Assembly (NCBI GenBank): GCA_031277615.1
Contig: JAITMC010000027.1
Location: 1 to 64,000, forward strand
Direction of reading: 5' to 3'
DNA length: 64,000 nt
Source of the DNA: Chryseobacterium sp.
Lineage (GTDB): Bacteria; Bacteroidota; Bacteroidia; Flavobacteriales; Weeksellaceae
Shown: positions 6,616-16,664 of the stretch, one piece after another
Numbering within the stretch: position 1 is the first letter of the stretch
How the letters are laid out: each line of letters starts with the position of its first letter
The notes under the pieces: model-generated
Seen by the model: the letters and a program-made list of their open reading frames with translations, nothing else
What the model was told of the DNA's origin: nothing
The model's database searches: none
Translations under genes and position numbers: made by a program

Positions 6616-8961
6616 CTATATCCAGTGCGGATCTGAAACAGAGGCTTTTCCGTTCTCTATTCTCCCTGCAAAATGCCAGAGTGAGTCTCCCAAAATGATT
6701 TTCAGGTCATACCAACCCTTGTTTTTACTCAGATCAACTGTTATTTTTTCTTCAGTTTGCTCTATGGAGATGCTTTTACGGGTCTTTTCGTACAGATCTT
6801 CCAGTATTAAAGTGGTATTTCCCTGCTTTCTCTGCCTGAAAACAATTTCAGCCTTATGCTCAGAAACTCCGTTCACAAAAAGTACTTCCGTCTCAGGAAT
6901 CAGGCTGCCTTTGAATTTCCTGAAAAAACCGTTAGGCCCGAAAATTTCACAGTCGTAATCATGATGGAATATTTCATGTTTTATTTCCTGTTGAGCATAC
7001 AGGGCATAGGAATAATAAGAAGCTCCTTTATTGAACATAGCCCTGTCACAAACGATCAATGGAACACCGTTTTCTTTCAGGTTCTGCATATGGATCTTCT
7101 TCTTTTCCAGATTGACCTGGAAGTGATAAGGAAGCGCGTTAGATGGCTTGCTTCCTCTTTCCTGGATATCGAGAAGCTTTTCATTAAGTTCATTTTCAGC
7201 ATACCATTTCAGGTCCGGCACCGGTTTGCTTTTGGCTGCATTAATGGTTTTAGCATATTCTTTCTGATCAATATAATCCATCTGGGGAGCTTTTACATTG
7301 GATGCATTGAATGCCGAAGTAAGATCTCCGCAAATTGCCCTTCTCCAATCGCTGATGTTATCGACTGTAACATCTTTGCCTGATTTTTTCTTGATAAATT
7401 TTTCAAGGAACTGAAGCACAGAAGTATGGTCTGAAACCTCAGAATTAACGAATCCGCCTTTTGTCCACGGGGAAGCAATAATCATAGGGACCCTGTATCC
7501 CAGACCTACCGTACCTTCAATCCGTTCATAATCCTTCAGCGGAAGGGTTTTCATATATTGCTGGGCCCGGTCTACATATTCCACCCCTTCCTTACCGTTC
7601 ATATCAATAGGCTGATACGGATTTAAAGGAGGTGCGAAAGGCAGAACGTGGTCAAAATATCCGTCATTTTCATCATAATTGATGATGAAGATTGTTTTTT
7701 TCCATACTTCAGGATCTTTGGTAAGAATATTCAGAACCTCTGAAATATACCATGCCCCATACCACGGTGATCCCGGATGGTCGGAGAAATGTTCAGGAGC
7801 GACCAGCCATGAAACCAGCGGAAGCTTCTTTTCCTCCACATCTTTCCGGAACTGAAACAGGACATCACCTTCAGGAACGACAAGTCTTTCCCCATGTTCA
7901 TCCTTTCCGATTTCCAGTTTTCCGTAATCAGGATCTTTGCGGTTGGTGGTAAATGCCTTTTCATGAAGATTTTTTTCCTTTTGTGATAATCGGGAATAAT
8001 TTTTAGGATGATACAGAACCCGGTCTTCCTCCAGTTCGCGGATCATCTTTTCCAGTCTTTCCTTCTGTTCCGGTTTCTTTTGAATTTCCTGCTTCAGATG
8101 ATCAATCATCCTGGGAATATGCTCATAATAACCTTTTGAAAATTTGACATTGAAATTGGAAAACCACTCAATAGGATTGTCCGTAAAATTACTCAGCCAT
8201 GCCTCCTCTTCACCGGACATCCCTTTGGGAAGACTGATTTCGTTCTGGTAAATTCTCCAGGAAACATGCTGATCCTCTAAAATTTCAGGAAAACTTTTCC
8301 AGCGTGCCTGTCTGGCCTTTTCATAATCAATATTTTCATTGAAAACATTAGCCTTTACTTTACCGTTTTGCTGCTCACGGAGTGTTCCGGACCAAAGGAA
8401 AAGTCTGTTGGGGGTAGTTCCTGTGAGTGAAGAGCAGAAATACTGGTCAAATATGGTAAACGCATCTGCCAGCTGATAATAGAACGGAAGGTCTTCACGG
8501 TTATAATATCCCAAAGTAAGCGGAATGTTTTTATAATCCTTATTTCCGGAGGCCTTTGCCTGAAGCCATTGATCGTACTTTCCGTTATTTAAAGCTTTCT
8601 GCTGATCAGACCATGAATGAGGAAGTGAGCTCATCCAGGTAGACTTTGTATTTCTGAGATCCAGTCTTGCCGGCGCCGCATATTTTCCGGAATCTCCCTT
8701 CTGAAAGAATACAGAATGCCCGTCCTGCTTTATATAAGCCCTTTTGTCTAAAAATCCCCTCACTCCCTTAAGAGCACCGAAAGCATGATCAAAAGAGCGG
8801 TTCTCCTGCATCAGGATCACCACATGTTCGGCATCATAAAAAGTAGACTGAGCCGCCGGCTTAATGGTAAGAGCTTTTAAAATGGAGGGATGAAGAACAC
8901 TGGAAGTTCCCAACCCTGCCAGCAAAAGGCCCGATTTTTCTAAAAATTCTCTTCTGTTCAT
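6616..8961 (-). CDS. Phosphocholine-specific phospholipase C, Tat-exported
   Basis: A 781-residue protein that hydrolyses phosphatidylcholine-type lipids at the phosphate-glycerol bond outside the inner membrane. The N-terminus starts MNRREFLEKSG, a twin-arginine signal. The phosphoesterase domain shows the metal and catalytic blocks QENRSFDH (about residue 52), TGTTPNRLFLWSG, SWLVAPEHFSDHPG, IINYDENDGYFDHV and SDHTSVLQF. The last ~200 residues fit the two C-terminal beta domains (DUF756 type) of this family. It lies 148 bp after the SusD gene with a possible hairpin between, so it may be in the same operon. Length is usual for the family. Confidence 0.88.
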   Translation of the reverse strand: MNRREFLEKSGLLLAGLGTSSVLHPSILKALTIKPAAQSTFYDAEHVVILMQENRSFDHAFGALKGVRGFLDKRAYIKQDGHSVFFQKGDSGKYAAPARLDLRNTKSTWMSSLPHSWSDQQKALNNGKYDQWLQAKASGNKDYKNIPLTLGYYNREDLPFYYQLADAFTIFDQYFCSSLTGTTPNRLFLWSGTLREQQNGKVKANVFNENIDYEKARQARWKSFPEILEDQHVSWRIYQNEISLPKGMSGEEEAWLSNFTDNPIEWFSNFNVKFSKGYYEHIPRMIDHLKQEIQKKPEQKERLEKMIRELEEDRVLYHPKNYSRLSQKEKNLHEKAFTTNRKDPDYGKLEIGKDEHGERLVVPEGDVLFQFRKDVEEKKLPLVSWLVAPEHFSDHPGSPWYGAWYISEVLNILTKDPEVWKKTIFIINYDENDGYFDHVLPFAPPLNPYQPIDMNGKEGVEYVDRAQQYMKTLPLKDYERIEGTVGLGYRVPMIIASPWTKGGFVNSEVSDHTSVLQFLEKFIKKKSGKDVTVDNISDWRRAICGDLTSAFNASNVKAPQMDYIDQKEYAKTINAAKSKPVPDLKWYAENELNEKLLDIQERGSKPSNALPYHFQVNLEKKKIHMQNLKENGVPLIVCDRAMFNKGASYYSYALYAQQEIKHEIFHHDYDCEIFGPNGFFRKFKGSLIPETEVLFVNGVSEHKAEIVFRQRKQGNTTLILEDLYEKTRKSISIEQTEEKITVDLSKNKGWYDLKIILGDSLWHFAGRIENGKASVSDPHWI

Positions 8962-8979
8962 AATCTGTCGTAATAGAAA

Positions 8980-9014
8980 GAAACCGCAAGTTAATAGGAT
9001 TTTCCTGCGGTTTC
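8980..9014 (-). terminator. Possible attenuator hairpin between SusD and phospholipase C genes
   Basis: GAAACCGCA and TGCGGTTTC form a nine-pair stem around a 17-base loop. On the minus strand it is followed by TTTCTTTCTATT. It could terminate part of the susCD transcripts before the phospholipase gene. I see no separate TAnnTTTG promoter for that gene. Confidence 0.4.
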
Positions 9015-9109
9015 GTGATTTTTATCAATTATTTGGTCTGAATTTGAAGGCTGCTTATTAAGATCAGTTCAGGGACAATAATTTCCAGCCTTCTTTATGT
9101 TTTTAGGTT

Positions 9110-10648
9110 TTACTGAAGCCACCAGGGTTGGGAACTGATATTGTCGTTTCCTCCGTACTGAGCATTCAGAGCTGCTTTCAGGTTGTTGCTGTTGTAGTTA
9201 TACTCCGACTGCGGATATCTGAATCTGAGCGGTGCGGAAACTCCGGTCTGTAACGGATAATCAGGAAACCCGGTTCTCAGGTAATCGAAATAAGAAGTCC
9301 ATTGTGCCTGGTGGAACATCGTCATATATTTCTGCGTCATGATTTTCTCAATACGGTTTTGCAGAGGGTCAGCATCATTATAGACCACCAGGGGCGAAGC
9401 TAAATACTGGTTGACATCAAATCCTGCAAAATACTGATTCGGATTTTTCACGTACGTCTGGTAAAAAGTAAAACTCGCTTTGATGGCATTATCATAATGC
9501 GTTTTCGCTGATCCTGTGATCCATCCTCTTGCAGCGGCTTCCGCTAAAATAAATTCCAGTTCCGAATAGCTTAATACCGAAGAAGGCTCATTGGTAGCGT
9601 CTTTATAAAAACGGTCATTTACTTTTGAAATATTTTTTGCCGTGATCAGATCTGCGTTATCCGAATAAGAAGAAGTAGGATTCCCTCCGTTATACCCTGT
9701 GAAATCTGTAATCGGCTTTGCGGCTTCCTTCGCTCCGGTGGTCTGTGCTGCAAAAGTGAAAAGCCTTGGATCCTGCCTTGCCTTAAACAGATTAATAAAA
9801 TAATCCGCCATATATAAACTCGATCCGTAACCACTGTTGTTAAACATCGAATATCGGCTGTCTGCGGCATCGGCAAATTTCAGTTCACCATTATCGCCGA
9901 TAGAAGTCATCAGGGGCTGACTGCCTGCTATCGATGCAAATTCTCCGGCAACATTGTAGCTTCCCAGTGTTGTTTTTTTAGACATGGTGATCAGTATTTT
10001 CAGCCGGAATGAGTTGATCAGCTTTTTCCATTTGGAGGCATCTCCGTTATAGATAATATCACCTTCAATTTTATCCGCGGAATTGATCAGGTCGTTGGCT
10101 TCTTTCAGCTCTGTAAGGATTCCCGCCATAACCGTCTCCTGGCTGTCATATTTAGGCTGGGTGATTTTGGATTCACCTTTTACGGCTTCAGAATAAGGAA
10201 TGCTGCCCAACTTCATGCTGAGATTAAAAAAATGGAAAGCCCTGTAAAATTTACCGATTGCGATATAATTTTTATTACCTGTTTTTTCTGCTTCCTGCAT
10301 CATTTTCATCGTGTTCAGAAGACTTTTGGTATATACTTCAAACGAAGTGTCATTCCATTTCATATACTGATAGGGGTTTTCACCATCGGTTCCGATCATC
10401 ATTCTTGAGGCGTACATATTTTCACCATTCACCTGGAAAGAGTTCATCGATACGTAGGTCAGAAGAACTTTCGGATCTACACTTGACTGATCATTCGGGT
10501 TTTCATTAATGGCATCAAGACTGGACTCACATGAAGCCATCATCATAATTCCTGCTGCCAATAATGATTTTACAGCGATATTCTTCAGCCTGGCTGCTGT
10601 TTTGGCCGGCAAGGCGGCTTTTATGTTAAAAAAGGTATGATTTTTCAT
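9110..10648 (-). CDS. SusD/RagB-family nutrient-binding outer-membrane lipoprotein
   Basis: A 512-residue lipoprotein that caps the SusC channel and binds substrate at the cell surface. The N-terminus is long for a signal peptide (about 40 residues) and ends in a lipobox, MMASC. Family features include NENPNDQSSVDPKVLLTY after the lipid Cys, ELEFILAEAAARGW and the C-terminal YPQSEYNYNS and QPWW blocks, which match the SusD-like_2 type. It starts 19 bp after susC on the same strand. With the following phospholipase C, the likely substrate is phospholipid-derived or phosphate-containing, but that is inference. Confidence 0.88.
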   Translation of the reverse strand: MKNHTFFNIKAALPAKTAARLKNIAVKSLLAAGIMMMASCESSLDAINENPNDQSSVDPKVLLTYVSMNSFQVNGENMYASRMMIGTDGENPYQYMKWNDTSFEVYTKSLLNTMKMMQEAEKTGNKNYIAIGKFYRAFHFFNLSMKLGSIPYSEAVKGESKITQPKYDSQETVMAGILTELKEANDLINSADKIEGDIIYNGDASKWKKLINSFRLKILITMSKKTTLGSYNVAGEFASIAGSQPLMTSIGDNGELKFADAADSRYSMFNNSGYGSSLYMADYFINLFKARQDPRLFTFAAQTTGAKEAAKPITDFTGYNGGNPTSSYSDNADLITAKNISKVNDRFYKDATNEPSSVLSYSELEFILAEAAARGWITGSAKTHYDNAIKASFTFYQTYVKNPNQYFAGFDVNQYLASPLVVYNDADPLQNRIEKIMTQKYMTMFHQAQWTSYFDYLRTGFPDYPLQTGVSAPLRFRYPQSEYNYNSNNLKAALNAQYGGNDNISSQPWWLQ

Positions 10649-10667
10649 TGTACAGAATACTTTTAAA

Positions 10668-13600
10668 TTAAAATTTAAGATTAAACCCTATTCCGAACCA
10701 TCTGCTGGAAGGATCCTGGATATCGTTTGAATCTTTTTTAAGCTGAAAATCCGGATCGGAATACAGGTTTTTAGACTTTTTCCACATGGCAAGATTATAG
10801 GCTGAAACATTGACCGTTAAATTCTTTACCATTCCTTTCGGATTAAGAAGGGAAGAGAAATCATATTCTAAAATCACCGATCTCAGCTTGATAAACGTAC
10901 GGTCGAAAACATTCGCAAACAGTTCGCTTTCATCCTCTGTAACCCTTGCCTGATAAGGATAATTCTGTGCCCAGTCCTGGAAGCTGATCGGCTTGGTATG
11001 CTGGGAATAGGTTCCTGTAACGGCATTATAATTCACACCGTCCGGCACAAAATAGTAGGTTCCCGGATGGGCATATTCAAGATCCCTGTAAGCCGTGGAA
11101 TTAGGATGCTTTCCGCCCCACCACATTTTTTCAACCACCTGCGATCTCATCACCCCGCCGATGCTTCCATCGATCCCGATATTTAAGGAGAGATTTTTAT
11201 ATTTGAAGGTATTGTTGAATCCAAAAGTCCAGTCCGGGTTAAAATGCCCTAAATTGCTTGGGGTATTGGCCCTTGTAGGCATTCCGGTGTTGGCATTAAG
11301 AATTACTTTTCCGTTTGGTGCTTTCTGCCAGGTATAATCGTAATAGCTGTCCATTCTTTCGCCAAGTTTAATGTTATTATAGTTTGGCATATTGTCGTAG
11401 ATAGATGTCAGCTTTTGCTCATACGTACTCCAGTTGATCAAAGACCTCCAGGTGAAATCGGCTGTTTTTACCGGTACCAGTCCTAATGAAATTTCAAAAC
11501 CTTTTGTTGTATATTCATTCCCGTTTACATACTGTGAGGTGAATCCGGAAGACTGTGCAGTCGGGAACTCAAGGATGTTGTTGTAATCCAGTGTTCTGAA
11601 ATACGTTGCATCCAATGTAATCCTGTTGTTGAATAATCCTGCACTGAGTCCGAGTTCGTAAGATTTGGTCTGTTCAGGTTTTAAAGAATTTTCAACATTC
11701 AGGATCGTCGGGTAATAATTGGTAGGATTTCCGTTGAATGAGATTCCTTTATTGTTCAGATAGTAATTTCTGGTTGAATAAGGCTGGAAATCATAAGCTA
11801 CTTTTGCCCATGAAGCGGAGACTTTAAGCAGATTGATTGCTTTAGGCATCGTTACCAGATTAGAAATCACAGCACTTACCGAAGCCGAAGGATAAAAGTA
11901 AGAACGGTTGGCCTTCGGAAGAGTGGACGACCAGTCATTACGTCCTGAAATATTCACAAAAAATGCATTGTACAATCCGATATCAATTGTTGAATAGGCA
12001 CTGTAGATGAGCTTTTCTTTCAGGTAGTCATAGTATTTTACAGCTCCGATGGAATTTTCCAGTGCATAACGTTCCGGGATTTTCAGCCCGTCTGTGGAAG
12101 CATTGTCTATATTATTTTTGTAGTAAAATGCCGAACCTCCTGCATTCACCGTAAAATCAAAATTATCAGAAATCTTTTTCTTGTAGGTGGCCAGTACATC
12201 GTAGTTAAGATTCCATGTCTTCGTATCATTCAGAATATATCCGCCACTTCTCGGCGTATCGTAGTTGAAATAAGAATACGGACTTAATATTTCCTGTTTG
12301 TTGTGGTTTTCTACAATAGAAATTTTACCCTTTACCGACAGATCCTGAGTGGCTTTATATTCAAGACCGGTTTGAGCGTTGATTACATTGGTCCTGTTTT
12401 TATTTTTATAATATTCTGCCCCGAACCAGGGGTTGTTGTACCAGGCGTAATTCCAGTTAGCCTGAGCAGTTCCTTCCTTGCCCGGAATCCACATATGATT
12501 TTTAAGGTCTCTTCCATCCACATCGGCTCCCATCCAGATCAGGATGGTGTACATATGTCCGCTTGGGTTATAATCGTAATTGGGAATATTCGGAGTGTAA
12601 GTTTGATTAAAATTAAACTTGGTGTCAAAGATCAGCTTTTCACCCAAATGATTTTCAGAAGAGAAGTTCACCCCGTAACGCTGAAGGGAGGCTCCGGGAA
12701 TCCGGTCATCATAATTCATAAAATTCCCGGAAAGACGGTAGATGTCCTTATTGTCCTTATAGCTTACTGAAAAACTGTTGTTGTTGATCACAGCAGGCTT
12801 CAGGAATGTATTTAAATTATCATGATAGCTCCAGTCAATGGGAACCCGCTCATATCTTGACTTATCGTTGTACTGCGTTCCCGTTACGGCACCGTACCAG
12901 GGAATGACCTGGCCGGTAACCTTATCCCGTATCGGACTGTTCCATTGGGCGATTTTTACACCGGGTGTAAATTTCGGTCCCCAGATCATATCTCCGTCAT
13001 TAACACCGCCATCAGCTCCATCCCAGAATTCATATCTTCCGTGAGAACCGTTTCCGTATTCAGTCTGGGTTTTAGGAAGGTTCGTAAACCCTCCGGTCAT
13101 CATGGTGTTCTGTGAAAATTCAACGGTGAAGCCTTTCTTTCTGGCTGTTTTGGTTGTGATCAGAACTGCTCCGTATCTTCCGCGGGAGCCGTAAAGTGCG
13201 GAAGCTGTCGCTCCTTTCAAAACGTTGATGTTCTCAATATTGTTGGGATCTAAATTCTGAAAAACTTCTTTCTCTACAATCACCCCATCAATAACGAATA
13301 CCAGGTTTGAATTTCCTCTCAGGGTAAACTGAGGGGCCTGCTGCATTCCCGTAGGATTGGAAACGTTAAGCCCGGCAACCTGCCCGGAAAATAAATTGCC
13401 TAAACTTGGTGTTGTAATGGTTTCAAACTGTTTCGTGCCGACTTCCTGAGTCGCATACCCGATTTTTTCTTTCTTTTTGGCAATTCCCAGTGCCGTTATC
13501 ACAACGCCTTCAATCTGCTTTTCCTGTGGCTTTCTCAAAACCACGGAATATTCTCTTTTAGAAGAGACCTCTACGGTGTACAGTGAAAAATCAGGGGCAT

Positions 13601-13811
13601 AAAATTCAAGGATGTCTTTGGGATTGGCAGAGATGGTGAAATTACCATGTTCATCTGTTATTGCGGTCTTTCCGGTATTTTTGTCGGTAATACTCACTCC
13701 GGAAATCTTAGAGCCGTTCTCGGATTTTACATTTCCGGAAATGTTGATTTCTTGCGCAGTAAAATAAAGGGGGAGTAAAAAAACTGCAAAGGAAGCTAGA
13801 TTCTTCTTCAT
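10668..13811 (-). CDS. SusC/RagA-family TonB-linked outer-membrane transporter
   Basis: A 1047-residue TonB-dependent transporter. After a signal peptide (ends YFTAQ) comes a carboxypeptidase-regulatory-like domain (residues about 22-95, ITDEHGNFTIS), then the plug (LVFVIDGVIVEKEVF; NVLKGATASALYGSRG, the conserved SusC plug block) and a 22-strand-type barrel ending in GFNLKF. It is the first gene of a susC-susD unit. A TAAATTTG element lies 11 bases before the ATG (13823-13830), giving a very short leader if used. No sigma/anti-sigma pair or sugar enzymes lie nearby. Confidence 0.93.
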   Translation of the reverse strand: MKKNLASFAVFLLPLYFTAQEINISGNVKSENGSKISGVSITDKNTGKTAITDEHGNFTISANPKDILEFYAPDFSLYTVEVSSKREYSVVLRKPQEKQIEGVVITALGIAKKKEKIGYATQEVGTKQFETITTPSLGNLFSGQVAGLNVSNPTGMQQAPQFTLRGNSNLVFVIDGVIVEKEVFQNLDPNNIENINVLKGATASALYGSRGRYGAVLITTKTARKKGFTVEFSQNTMMTGGFTNLPKTQTEYGNGSHGRYEFWDGADGGVNDGDMIWGPKFTPGVKIAQWNSPIRDKVTGQVIPWYGAVTGTQYNDKSRYERVPIDWSYHDNLNTFLKPAVINNNSFSVSYKDNKDIYRLSGNFMNYDDRIPGASLQRYGVNFSSENHLGEKLIFDTKFNFNQTYTPNIPNYDYNPSGHMYTILIWMGADVDGRDLKNHMWIPGKEGTAQANWNYAWYNNPWFGAEYYKNKNRTNVINAQTGLEYKATQDLSVKGKISIVENHNKQEILSPYSYFNYDTPRSGGYILNDTKTWNLNYDVLATYKKKISDNFDFTVNAGGSAFYYKNNIDNASTDGLKIPERYALENSIGAVKYYDYLKEKLIYSAYSTIDIGLYNAFFVNISGRNDWSSTLPKANRSYFYPSASVSAVISNLVTMPKAINLLKVSASWAKVAYDFQPYSTRNYYLNNKGISFNGNPTNYYPTILNVENSLKPEQTKSYELGLSAGLFNNRITLDATYFRTLDYNNILEFPTAQSSGFTSQYVNGNEYTTKGFEISLGLVPVKTADFTWRSLINWSTYEQKLTSIYDNMPNYNNIKLGERMDSYYDYTWQKAPNGKVILNANTGMPTRANTPSNLGHFNPDWTFGFNNTFKYKNLSLNIGIDGSIGGVMRSQVVEKMWWGGKHPNSTAYRDLEYAHPGTYYFVPDGVNYNAVTGTYSQHTKPISFQDWAQNYPYQARVTEDESELFANVFDRTFIKLRSVILEYDFSSLLNPKGMVKNLTVNVSAYNLAMWKKSKNLYSDPDFQLKKDSNDIQDPSSRWFGIGFNLKF

Positions 13812-14162
13812 TTTTTTGAGGGCAAATTTAGCCCTGCTGTATTACCTGAATTTTACGGCCATATTAAAATAAAAATATGATTTTAATATTTTTTAACAAT
13901 TATAATTAACAAATTAATAAAGCAGAAAATCCCTTTTGTATAGCTGTTTTTGCTTTATTATTATATTATTGATAAGGTATCTTAATTCGGGATTGCCAGG
14001 CTTTTAAATTGACTTGTGAATATTTTAGTCCACAAAGGCTTCACTCAGCAATGATTACAATGAACCGTTGCTGAACAGAGTGCCGTGGCGATCGAAAATA
14101 ATAAGATTAGCAAAGTCTGTCTTAGCGAGCACAGCGTTTAAAAAAAATCTACTTTTTTAGAA
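13812..14162. other. Intergenic region between the Omp85-like gene and susC
   Basis: This 351-bp gap is AT-rich next to susC and holds its putative promoter (13823-13830). Its left half contains a short dyad, TCAGCAA at 14045-14051 and TTGCTGA at 14068-14074, with CACT/AGTG just outside. I see no gene, and no clear terminator for the gene at 10668-13811's upstream neighbour. Confidence 0.5.
13823..13830 (-). promoter_or_regulatory. Putative -7 element of susC
   Basis: On the minus strand the sequence is TAAATTTG, matching the Bacteroidota -7 consensus TAnnTTTG, 11 bases before the ATG. No -33 TTTG is visible at the right distance. Confidence 0.35.
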
Positions 14163-15767
14163 TTAGAATCTACTCAGAATCCCCCAATGGATCTTGATAT
14201 CATTGAACTTGAATGGATTTCCAAACTCATTACCATTGGAAAGCTGGAAGCTCATCAGCCCAATCGGAATAAAGAAATTAAATCCGAGTCCCACACTGTA
14301 GAGCTTAGGTTTGGCATTGAGGGATTTGTTGTTCAGCTGGCCATACTGCCCGAAGAAATCAAAAAATGCCTGGCTGCCGATCAGATACCGGTATTCAAGC
14401 CCTCCGTAATAATAGAAATCGGCGGCAAGGGATTTTTCATTGAAACCCCGCATAGAATTCCAGCCTCCGAAGCGGTATAATTCATTGGCGGAAAACTCTA
14501 CTTTAGAATCCATCATGGCCCCTTCCGCTTTGATGTTCAGGAAGTGATTTCCGGAAATATGGTAATTATGCTCCCCGAAGAAGTAAAACTGGTTCTGGTT
14601 GGCTTTGATATTATCCTTCGTGTAAGTCGTGGTCAGGAAATCATAACCGGCGTTGATCCTTGTTTTATAAAGGAAAAGATCAATATCGGTAGGTTCTGTC
14701 ATTTCAAACCAGATCCCGATCCCTTTTTTGTTGTAATCCTTGCCCTGAACATAGAGGGTATCAATAATACTGGAGGTCTCCAGTGTTCCTCTGAGCCCGA
14801 TTTTGTGACGGTTGTTGATGTTGTAATATAAAGCAGGAAGGAATTTTACGTTCGCAAAAGTGGAATCCTGTCTGAAAATATTCACTTTCAGGTTCATTCC
14901 GACATTTGATTTGAATAAATACGGAATGTCGGTCTGAAGGTCAAAAGTCTGCCCTTTGTCCGGGTTTCTCTGCCAGTACAGGTTCACTGTTTCAAATCCG
15001 TTGAACATATTTCTGAAGTTCACATTCAGGGTTCCGTTCAGGGTAAATTTATCGGTCTTATCATTTCCGAAACCGATGACCCCGTCAAAGGTATTGGTCT
15101 TCTTCTTTTCCATGAACAGATAAATATTCGTGGAATCTTTGGTAAATAAGGTCTGAGGCGGCCGTTCTAGGGTCACAAACTGGTGGCTCTGAAAATTTTT
15201 GCTGATGGCCAGAAGGTTCTTGTCGTCGTAGGTTTTCCCTTTGAATTCTTTTTCAAGGTTTTTCATAAACCTTTTCGGAACCCTTTCGTAGCCTTTTACC
15301 ACAAAACCGTCAATCGTTCGTTTATCATTTTTATTGATGTCGAGCTCAATAACAGGATAGCCGTTTTTCTGGCCTTTGTATTTTGATTTGATCCGGCTGA
15401 AAGAATAGCCATCGTCAATATATTTTTTGTTGATGTTCTTTTTGGTTGAGTCCAGATTTTTCGTAAAGAAATCCTTCTGCATTTTAAGCTTAGCCACAAT
15501 GGAATCCGAAAGGTCCACATAGGTTTCGTTATAGTTTTTACCTTTGTCAAAAAAAATCTCTGTGCTGTCACCTTTTACTTTCACGTCCTTCAGCTGGGTG
15601 AAAAAATAATTATTCTGGGAAAGAGAATCCAGAAACTTGACGGCTGAGGCGGAGTCTTTTACTTTTTTCCGCACCTTGGTTTCCGTATCAATCAGCCAGT
15701 ACTGTTTGGTCTGCGCTTTAAAAAAAGTGCAGAACAGGACAAATAATATGGTGATTAAACGGCTCAA
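14163..15767 (-). CDS. Omp85 (BamA/TamA)-like outer-membrane protein
   Basis: A 534-residue protein with a signal peptide (ends FFKAQ). Residues about 20-220 contain POTRA-like segments (GYPVIELDINKNDKRTIDGF, FVVKGYERVPKRFMKNLEKEF). The C-terminal half is a beta-barrel that includes GGWNSMRGFNE, a variant of the Omp85 VRGF/IRGF lid-lock motif, and ends in a terminal Phe. It is shorter than BamA and closer in layout to TamA-type proteins, which help insert outer-membrane proteins. It follows the WG-repeat gene by 10 bp, so the two are probably cotranscribed. Confidence 0.78.
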   Translation of the reverse strand: MSRLITILFVLFCTFFKAQTKQYWLIDTETKVRKKVKDSASAVKFLDSLSQNNYFFTQLKDVKVKGDSTEIFFDKGKNYNETYVDLSDSIVAKLKMQKDFFTKNLDSTKKNINKKYIDDGYSFSRIKSKYKGQKNGYPVIELDINKNDKRTIDGFVVKGYERVPKRFMKNLEKEFKGKTYDDKNLLAISKNFQSHQFVTLERPPQTLFTKDSTNIYLFMEKKKTNTFDGVIGFGNDKTDKFTLNGTLNVNFRNMFNGFETVNLYWQRNPDKGQTFDLQTDIPYLFKSNVGMNLKVNIFRQDSTFANVKFLPALYYNINNRHKIGLRGTLETSSIIDTLYVQGKDYNKKGIGIWFEMTEPTDIDLFLYKTRINAGYDFLTTTYTKDNIKANQNQFYFFGEHNYHISGNHFLNIKAEGAMMDSKVEFSANELYRFGGWNSMRGFNEKSLAADFYYYGGLEYRYLIGSQAFFDFFGQYGQLNNKSLNAKPKLYSVGLGFNFFIPIGLMSFQLSNGNEFGNPFKFNDIKIHWGILSRF

Positions 15768-15777
15768 ATAATAATTT

Positions 15778-16638
15778 TTATCGGGCTATATATTCTTTTC
15801 CGGATTCATCAATATAGAAATCTTTTCCCTCTCTTGTTACCAGCATCATTCCATCGGTAAACATCGAAAGCTTATCATAGGTTTTGTCATTGATGTATTT
15901 CCCTGCAACCTGGCTGTATATTTTCTTCTTGCCTTTTTTATCAGTGACAGCGGCGAATTTTCCAAACTGATGAATGGAAGAATAAGGCTGATAATTCTCT
16001 AAAAATAATTTTCCTTCTTTAGAATAGTATTGGTAAGGTCCGGTATTGTTGTGAGATACTGCTATGAAATAAAATTCATAATGATCCGGTGTTGTTTCAT
16101 AGCGGTGAGTTTCGATATAATTATACGCAATGGGGATGATGACATTTCCAGTGTTGCTGATGATGCCGCTTTTACCATTCTTTTTTACCATAAACAGAAG
16201 AGGGGATCTGGAAAGCAGGTCCACACTGTCATACTGTTTCCGTATGTTTTCAGGAAGCTGGCTGATGATTTCCTGTTTTTCATCGCTGGCTTTTTTCTGC
16301 ATGGCTTTTACTTCTGTTTCTGTAGCTGAAGTGAAGTTGTCTGTGTATTCTGAAGGATCCTCCAGCTTTTTACAGTCGGTTTCAGTATGATTTTCCAGAA
16401 TACATTTGGACTGATCATGAAGTCGCACACGGGCAGACATCACCTTTTTGTAGCTTCTGGCCTGCGGATCGTAGGCTTTATATTCCTTAAAAGGATAGGC
16501 AACATCATATTGGGGGGCAATCACCAGCTTATTATTTTGATCAACAAAGCCCCATTTGTCGCCTTTTTTTGCAGGAAACAACGTTGCATTTTGACCAAAA
16601 ACCGAACAGGAAAGCAGTAAAAAAATAATATTCTTCAT
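15778..16638 (-). CDS. WG-repeat-containing secreted protein
   Basis: A 286-residue protein with a signal peptide (ends VFGQ). The start of the mature part, KKGDKWGFVDQNNKLVIAPQYD, is a canonical WG repeat; further degenerate copies are KNGKSGIISNTGNVIIPIAYN and TDKKGKKKIYSQVAGKYI, giving a likely small beta-propeller or solenoid. Residues about 85-145 are a charged insert. It lies 10 bp before the Omp85-like gene. WG-repeat proteins have no single function; the sequence does not show its partner. Confidence 0.75.
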   Translation of the reverse strand: MKNIIFLLLSCSVFGQNATLFPAKKGDKWGFVDQNNKLVIAPQYDVAYPFKEYKAYDPQARSYKKVMSARVRLHDQSKCILENHTETDCKKLEDPSEYTDNFTSATETEVKAMQKKASDEKQEIISQLPENIRKQYDSVDLLSRSPLLFMVKKNGKSGIISNTGNVIIPIAYNYIETHRYETTPDHYEFYFIAVSHNNTGPYQYYSKEGKLFLENYQPYSSIHQFGKFAAVTDKKGKKKIYSQVAGKYINDKTYDKLSMFTDGMMLVTREGKDFYIDESGKEYIAR

Positions 16639-16664
16639 GGTTTGTACCGTATATTAAACTGAAA

